Of a stretch of 64,000 bases of DNA, positions 60,291 to 64,000 are shown in pieces. How positions within the stretch are numbered: the stretch's first letter is position 1; each line of letters begins with the position of its first letter. The position numbers were made by a program, and so were the translations under genes. The DNA lies in assembly GCF_019400745.1 (NCBI RefSeq), contig NZ_WJIB01000002.1, positions 248,001 to 312,000 of the forward strand. Reading direction: 5' to 3'. The DNA comes from Cohnella sp. CFH 77786 (lineage in GTDB: Bacteria > Bacillota > Bacilli > Paenibacillales > Paenibacillaceae). Below the pieces are notes generated by a model. That model had not been told where the DNA came from. It worked only from the letters and a program-made list of their open reading frames with translations, and ran no database searches.

Positions 60291-62057
60291 ATGACAAGAA
60301 GAAAAAAATGGACAGCTTCTGCTGTCGCGATGATCGCCTTGCTTGTATTTATGTCCGCATGCAGCAGCTCCAAGGGAGGCAGCACGGCGAGTAATTCACC
60401 GAGCAGCACGGCGAGCAGCGCGGCGTCGGAAGGAACGGACGATCCTTCGAAGCAACCGGAAATCACGCTGGATGTTTTCTCGAACCTGGCCAACTATACC
60501 GGTGAGCAAACCGGTTGGTTCGCGAAAGTGGTTAAAGATAAATTTAATATCAAATTGAACATTATCTCCGGCGGACAGCAAAAAGCTTCTACGCTGCTGG
60601 CCTCTGGCGATTTGGGCGACATCGCGGTCGCTATCGGCGGAGATGATTATAAGGATGCCATCAAAGCCGGCTTGTTGCTGGATTGGAAGAAGGACGGTCT
60701 GCTTGACAAATACGGCAAGGACCTTCTGGAGAATGCCGGCAAGTCGCTCGAAGCCAACAGCAAGCAGTTCGGCGGCGGCACGGCGATTTACGGCGTCGGT
60801 AATAGTGTAGGCAGCGGCGACGGCCCGAGCGATGGCGCCAGAACGACGTTCGGTCCGATGCTTCGCTGGGACCTGTACCAGAAGCTGGGAAGTCCGGAAA
60901 TCAAGACGTTTGAAGACTATCTTCCCATCGTCAAAAAAATGCAGGAGCTTAGTCCGAAGAGTGATTCCGGCAAGCCTACTTACGGGTTCTCGCTGTGGTC
61001 GGACTGGGATGGCGTTATGTCTGTGAACGCGAAGGTCACGGCTCAGTTTTATGGGTATAACGAAGGGGACGGCTTCAATACTGCCGATATCATGATGACG
61101 AAGGCCGATGAAGCGAAATGGATCGGCCTGCTCGACGACGACGGCTACTACCTGAGAGGCTTGAAATTCTTCTTCGAAGCGAATAAGATGGGGCTGCTGG
61201 ATCCGGACTCCTTGACGCAGAAGTTTCCCGATGTGATCAATAAGTACAAGGACGGACAAGTTCTCTTCGCCCAATTCCCTTGGCTTACCGATAGCTACAA
61301 CACCACAGAGAATACGAGCCAAGGCAAAGGCTTCGCGTTCGTACCGTTCACCGAAGAGAAAATGACTTCCAGCGGATATAACCCTTATGGCAGCCAATAT
61401 TTATGGTCCATTGGGTCGAAGACCAAATATCCGGAGCGCGTGATGCAATTCTTGAACTGGCTGTACTCGCCGGAGGGCGCTCAGATCGCCGCCGCAGGTC
61501 CGAAGGGTGTGATCTGGGATATCGTGGATGGCAAGCCTGCCTTGACCGAATTCGGATACAAAGCAGTTACCAACTCCGTCGATATGCCTGCCGAATACGG
61601 CGGCGGGAAGTTCACGGACGGAGGTTTCCAAGCCAACAACGCAACGATCAACAAGTCAATGATCAATCCGGAAACCGGTGAACCATACGATTACAGCATG
61701 TGGTCCTCCTATCTGAACCACGATCCGGACCCGGTCACGAAGAGCTGGCGGGAAGCTATGGGAGCAATGACGATGAAAGACTACGTTGTCAAAAACAACA
61801 TAGTGGCCGTACAGCCTGCGTACTTTAGCGAAGAAGCTCCGGTGGCGGAACCGGCCGATATCAAGCAGAAGAAAGCTGAAATGGGCAAAGTCATCAAGGA
61901 ATTCTCCTGGAAGATGATGTTCGCGAAGACGGATGATGAGTTTGCCAAATTAAAAGAGCAAATGATTTCGAAAGCCAAAGGCCTGGGTTACGACGATGTG
62001 CTGAAGTGGCAAGTCGAGAATTACGAAAAAACGGTCGGTGCGGCTTTGAAGAAGTAA
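60291..62057 (+). CDS. Solute-binding lipoprotein, LipO type
   Basis: The 588-residue lipoprotein (VFMSAC) has a Ser/Thr-rich linker (about 27-50) and the large binding-protein fold of the LplA/LipO group (LDVFSNLANYTGEQTGWFAK). The start is the ATG at 60291 behind AAGGAGGGT; the longer open frame upstream has no RBS. In LplABC-type systems the binding protein is commonly larger than 500 residues. A terminator follows, so this ends the operon. Confidence 0.92.
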   Translation: MTRRKKWTASAVAMIALLVFMSACSSSKGGSTASNSPSSTASSAASEGTDDPSKQPEITLDVFSNLANYTGEQTGWFAKVVKDKFNIKLNIISGGQQKASTLLASGDLGDIAVAIGGDDYKDAIKAGLLLDWKKDGLLDKYGKDLLENAGKSLEANSKQFGGGTAIYGVGNSVGSGDGPSDGARTTFGPMLRWDLYQKLGSPEIKTFEDYLPIVKKMQELSPKSDSGKPTYGFSLWSDWDGVMSVNAKVTAQFYGYNEGDGFNTADIMMTKADEAKWIGLLDDDGYYLRGLKFFFEANKMGLLDPDSLTQKFPDVINKYKDGQVLFAQFPWLTDSYNTTENTSQGKGFAFVPFTEEKMTSSGYNPYGSQYLWSIGSKTKYPERVMQFLNWLYSPEGAQIAAAGPKGVIWDIVDGKPALTEFGYKAVTNSVDMPAEYGGGKFTDGGFQANNATINKSMINPETGEPYDYSMWSSYLNHDPDPVTKSWREAMGAMTMKDYVVKNNIVAVQPAYFSEEAPVAEPADIKQKKAEMGKVIKEFSWKMMFAKTDDEFAKLKEQMISKAKGLGYDDVLKWQVENYEKTVGAALKK

Positions 62058-62089
62058 TTTTAACAAGAAATGAGCTTCGTGAACATCCA

Positions 62090-62124
62090 AATTCCGTGAG
62101 CGCAATTGGCTCACGGAATTTTAT
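62090..62124 (+). terminator. Terminator of the LplB/LplC/LipO-type operon
   Basis: AAATTCCGTGAGC and GCTCACGGAATTT form a perfect 13-base stem followed by TATTATT. Confidence 0.85.
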
Positions 62125-62293
62125 TATTCGTATTAGAAAACCCGCAGTTCGACGTTCGACTGGGGGTTCAGGGAAGCTTATGACTCAAACGTGCTTTGCA
62201 TTGATTCGTGGTGCATGGAAGTAATTCGTAGTTCTTGATAGAATAAATATGACGATGGTCAGGTAATAAATTTGTACGCGAGGAGATAACACA

Positions 62294-62440
62294 ATGGCAA
62301 AAAACAAATTACTAAGAATGGACAATGTTGGCATCGTTGTAGAATCCCTTGACGACGCAATCTCTTTCTTCCAGGAGATTGGCTTGAAGCTCGAAGGGCG
62401 AGCTATTGTCGAAGGTGAATGGGCTGGTCGTGACGTTTAA
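62294..62440 (+). pseudogene. Truncated VOC (glyoxalase/bleomycin-resistance fold) gene
   Basis: An ATG with RBS GAGGAGATAA opens 48 codons beginning MAKNKLLRMDNVGIVVESLD, a typical VOC first strand and helix (DDAISFFQEIGLKLEGRA). The frame stops right after EGEWAGRD, where intact proteins run on to about 130-145 residues. The rest of the domain, including later metal ligands, is absent downstream. The sequence is a deletion product; expression of the stub is possible but a function is not expected. Confidence 0.75.
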
Positions 62441-62521
62441 AAGAAAACTTAACTGAAATTTACATTACTTTCAAGCGCTGCGTTCCTTATTGTTAAATAT
62501 TCCTTCATTCAGAAAGGTATT

Positions 62522-63148
62522 ATGCAATTGAAGAAAAATATTGTATTTGCAGCGTCAACCTTCCTCATTATTCTTCTACTCCTTATCCTTCCGAATACAT
62601 CATTGTTCGAAGCTCGAATCGAAAATTTTGTCCTGATGCTTCTGCTCTATATTTTCCTTTATTTCTTCATCCGGATTGCTATCGGCCATGTGTGGCTAAC
62701 CGGAATTTTATTAGGCTTTGTTTCTCCAATTGCAACATTGATGATTGGGGTCATTATGGGCGGTATGCTGTGGGAGAATACTGGACTTCCGGATGAGATC
62801 ATCTACGCCATTTACTTACTGCCTTCTTTTTTCACAGTTCTCTACTGCCCATGGTATATAGTCAAAGCGAAAGAAAGTATCAAGAGCAATCACTTACAAT
62901 ATAGATGGCAAACAGATTCCCAGATTGAACAAGCCGTCACAGATCAAATCAAAATGATCGTTTTCTTCACTACACCGTTATTTTTGATTGTCATTTTTGT
63001 AGGAAATATCATTTTGGAATACTCGAAGATTCCCGATTTGGATCTAAAATTTGAGCAGTTTTTTTTCCCGGTTTTGATTTCTGTCGGCTTACTCCGTGGT
63101 CTGGTGGAATGGATAACGTATCGTGCAAAGTATGCGGCAAATGATTGA
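62522..63148 (+). CDS. Uncharacterised multi-pass membrane protein
   Basis: I do not recognise this family. The 208-residue protein has about six hydrophobic stretches (about 8-24, 34-52, 56-82, 94-112, 142-165, 178-195) separated by a charged loop (about 115-140). It is markedly richer in A+T, and in Ile/Phe/Leu, than its surroundings. ATG start behind AGAAAGG. It lies alone between a truncated VOC gene and a terminator, unrelated to the sugar operons; local acquisition or an old accessory gene are both possible. Confidence 0.7.
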   Translation: MQLKKNIVFAASTFLIILLLLILPNTSLFEARIENFVLMLLLYIFLYFFIRIAIGHVWLTGILLGFVSPIATLMIGVIMGGMLWENTGLPDEIIYAIYLLPSFFTVLYCPWYIVKAKESIKSNHLQYRWQTDSQIEQAVTDQIKMIVFFTTPLFLIVIFVGNIILEYSKIPDLDLKFEQFFFPVLISVGLLRGLVEWITYRAKYAAND

Positions 63149-63184
63149 GGGCCCGTTAGTTATTATGCAATGGCTCAAATAACG

Positions 63185-63216
63185 AGGCTGCCGGTCAATG
63201 GATCGGCAGCCTTATT
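63185..63216 (+). terminator. Terminator of the membrane protein gene
   Basis: AGGCTGCCG and CGGCAGCCT form a nine-base stem with a ten-base loop, followed by TATT. Confidence 0.7.
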
Positions 63217-63271
63217 AAATCATACGATGCGTCAAAGGTTGACCGAAAATCGGCCATAATAATCACGAAAG

Positions 63272-63310
63272 CGGCAGTCCGGGGCGCATTCCGCCAAGGC
63301 TGCCGTTTTT
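63272..63310 (+). terminator. Second hairpin terminator, similar to that at 42831
   Basis: CGGCAG and CTGCCG with an inner GGGGCG/CCGCC-type pairing, followed by TTTTT. The 5' part GCGGCAGTCCGGGGCGCA differs from the hairpin at 42831 by one base. Confidence 0.65.
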
Positions 63311-63436
63311 GTGATCAGAATAAACCGGGTGCAGGCCATGAACGCCGGATCTTTAAAAATGACAACGGTTTCTTAAAAATGTTGGCTTATGGGCGTGAGG
63401 TCATAACAAGTAGACTGGAATACGACAGTCGATTTA

Positions 63437-63450
63437 TGGAAGCGCTTCAA
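63437..63450. promoter_or_regulatory. cre-like CcpA operator upstream of the last permease gene
   Basis: TGGAAGCGCTTCAA has the symmetric core GAAGCGCTTC of strong cre sites. It lies 32 bases before the GTG start. Confidence 0.6.
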
Positions 63451-63481
63451 TTCGTTGAATGATCGGAAGGCAGGTGTCTGG

Positions 63482-64000
63482 GTGCATACTCAAGCATACG
63501 GCAGAAGAAGAGTGTCAATCAGGAAATTTCTCTACATCCTTCCATTCATGGTGTTGCTCGCGACCTTCGCTTATTACCCGCTTTACGGATGGGTTTATGC
63601 CTTTTTCGACTACATGCCGCCGACGCCTTTGTCCCATTCGCCGTTTGTCGGTCTCAAGTGGTTTCGTTCCTTGGTCGAGAACCCGGTCAAGGTCAATCAA
63701 CTGCTTCAGGTGATCAAGAACACGTTCGGGATCAGCGGCTTGTATCTGTTATTCTCTTGGCTTCCCATGATTTTCGCGGTCTTTCTGAGCGAGATCAAAG
63801 CCATGCGTTTCCGGAGGATCGTGCAGACGGTCACCACCTTGCCGAACTTTATCAGTTGGGTATTGGTCTATTCGCTGGCCTTCTCCATGTTCTCCAGCGA
63901 AGGCATGGTGAACGGCCTTCTCAAGCAGTTGGGGCTGATCGATTCTCCGGTGTTGTTCCTTCAAAACTCCGAACATGTCTGGATCACGATGTGGATGTGG
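63482..64000 (+). CDS. ABC transporter permease, LplB type (N-terminal part, runs off the window)
   Basis: From the GTG at 63482 an open frame of 173 codons reaches the window end. It encodes YYPLYGWVYAFFDYMPPTPL, IVQTVTTLPNFISWVLVYSL and other blocks shared with the permease at 58290. The EAA loop would lie beyond the window. The start has a moderate RBS (GGCAGGTG). It probably opens another LplB/LplC/LipO-type operon under CcpA control. Confidence 0.88.
   Translation, partial: MHTQAYGRRRVSIRKFLYILPFMVLLATFAYYPLYGWVYAFFDYMPPTPLSHSPFVGLKWFRSLVENPVKVNQLLQVIKNTFGISGLYLLFSWLPMIFAVFLSEIKAMRFRRIVQTVTTLPNFISWVLVYSLAFSMFSSEGMVNGLLKQLGLIDSPVLFLQNSEHVWITMWMW

Larger units (their letters stand above)
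63149..63481. other. Intergenic region with two terminators and a cre-like site
   Basis: It holds hairpins at 63185-63216 and 63272-63310 and a palindromic cre-like operator at 63437. The 5' leader of the last permease gene lies in between; no other gene was seen. Confidence 0.6.

Noticed and set aside
62138..62170. Imperfect inverted repeat around TTCGACGTTCGA as an insertion-sequence end
   Set aside because: No transposase remnant, no target duplication and no matching second end were found; it may be chance.
1..64000. Search by eye for tRNA, rRNA, riboswitch or T-box, phage integrase or transposase
   Set aside because: Nothing convincing was found on either strand; gaps are explained by terminators, promoters and operators.

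Overview
The window reads as a Paenibacillaceae-type Bacillota chromosome (Paenibacillus or Cohnella-like). The basis is the YesM/YesN two-component pairs, an SLH-anchored glucanase, LplB/LplC/LipO-type and CUT1-type ABC importers without ATPase genes, frequent TTG/GTG starts behind strong Shine-Dalgarno sequences, and CcpA cre-like operators. Almost the whole window is devoted to sensing, cutting and importing plant or microbial polysaccharides. No rRNA, tRNA, CRISPR array, intact insertion sequence or phage gene was seen.

Layout. (1) 1-8004: the 3' part of a large importer operon: end of a MalG-type permease, an NHL/TPR membrane-anchored protein, a Yip1-like membrane protein, a DUF5696-type lipoprotein, two permeases and a cytoplasmic GH29 fucosidase. 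(2) 8184-11783: a decayed sensor kinase/permease fusion scar, a second GH29 fucosidase and a divergent AraC regulator. (3) 11868-34004: a beta-glucan region: GH5 endoglucanase, a solute-binding lipoprotein + kinase + regulator unit, an SLH-GH16-carbohydrate-binding giant, a GH16 lipoprotein, a complete binding protein/MalF/MalG importer, a second kinase/regulator pair with a divergent binding lipoprotein, and a lichenase-type GH16. (4) 34306-38283: an export adaptor plus FtsX-type permease without an ATPase. (5) 38337-43651: a GH5 with ricin-type lectin domain divergent from a GH43 lipoprotein, a metallo-beta-lactamase-fold hydrolase and an AraC regulator with a degenerate receiver. (6) 43922-57965: a ten-gene importer operon whose second half repeats region 1 gene for gene but ends in a GH10 xylanase, with a scrap of a CE1 esterase behind it. 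(7) 58290-62057: an LplB/LplC/LipO-type importer operon. (8) 62090-63216: an AT-rich patch with a truncated VOC gene and an unknown membrane protein. (9) 63482-end: the start of another LplB-type permease.

How it works together (inference from families and layout): secreted and surface-bound GH5, GH16, GH10 and GH43 enzymes cut beta-glucans and xylan-type polymers; binding lipoproteins and permease pairs import the oligomers, using ATPases encoded elsewhere; cytoplasmic GH29 enzymes remove fucose. Kinase/regulator pairs lie next to orphan binding lipoproteins and may sense the oligomers. Three secreted hydrolase genes (11868, 33288 and 38337, all minus strand) share a cre-like operator ending GCGSTGCCA, pointing to catabolite repression. 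The feature most worth following is the duplicated cassette NHL/TPR - Yip1 - DUF5696 - permease - permease (177-6697 and 50154-56676), which looks like an uncharacterised accessory module of a polysaccharide importer.
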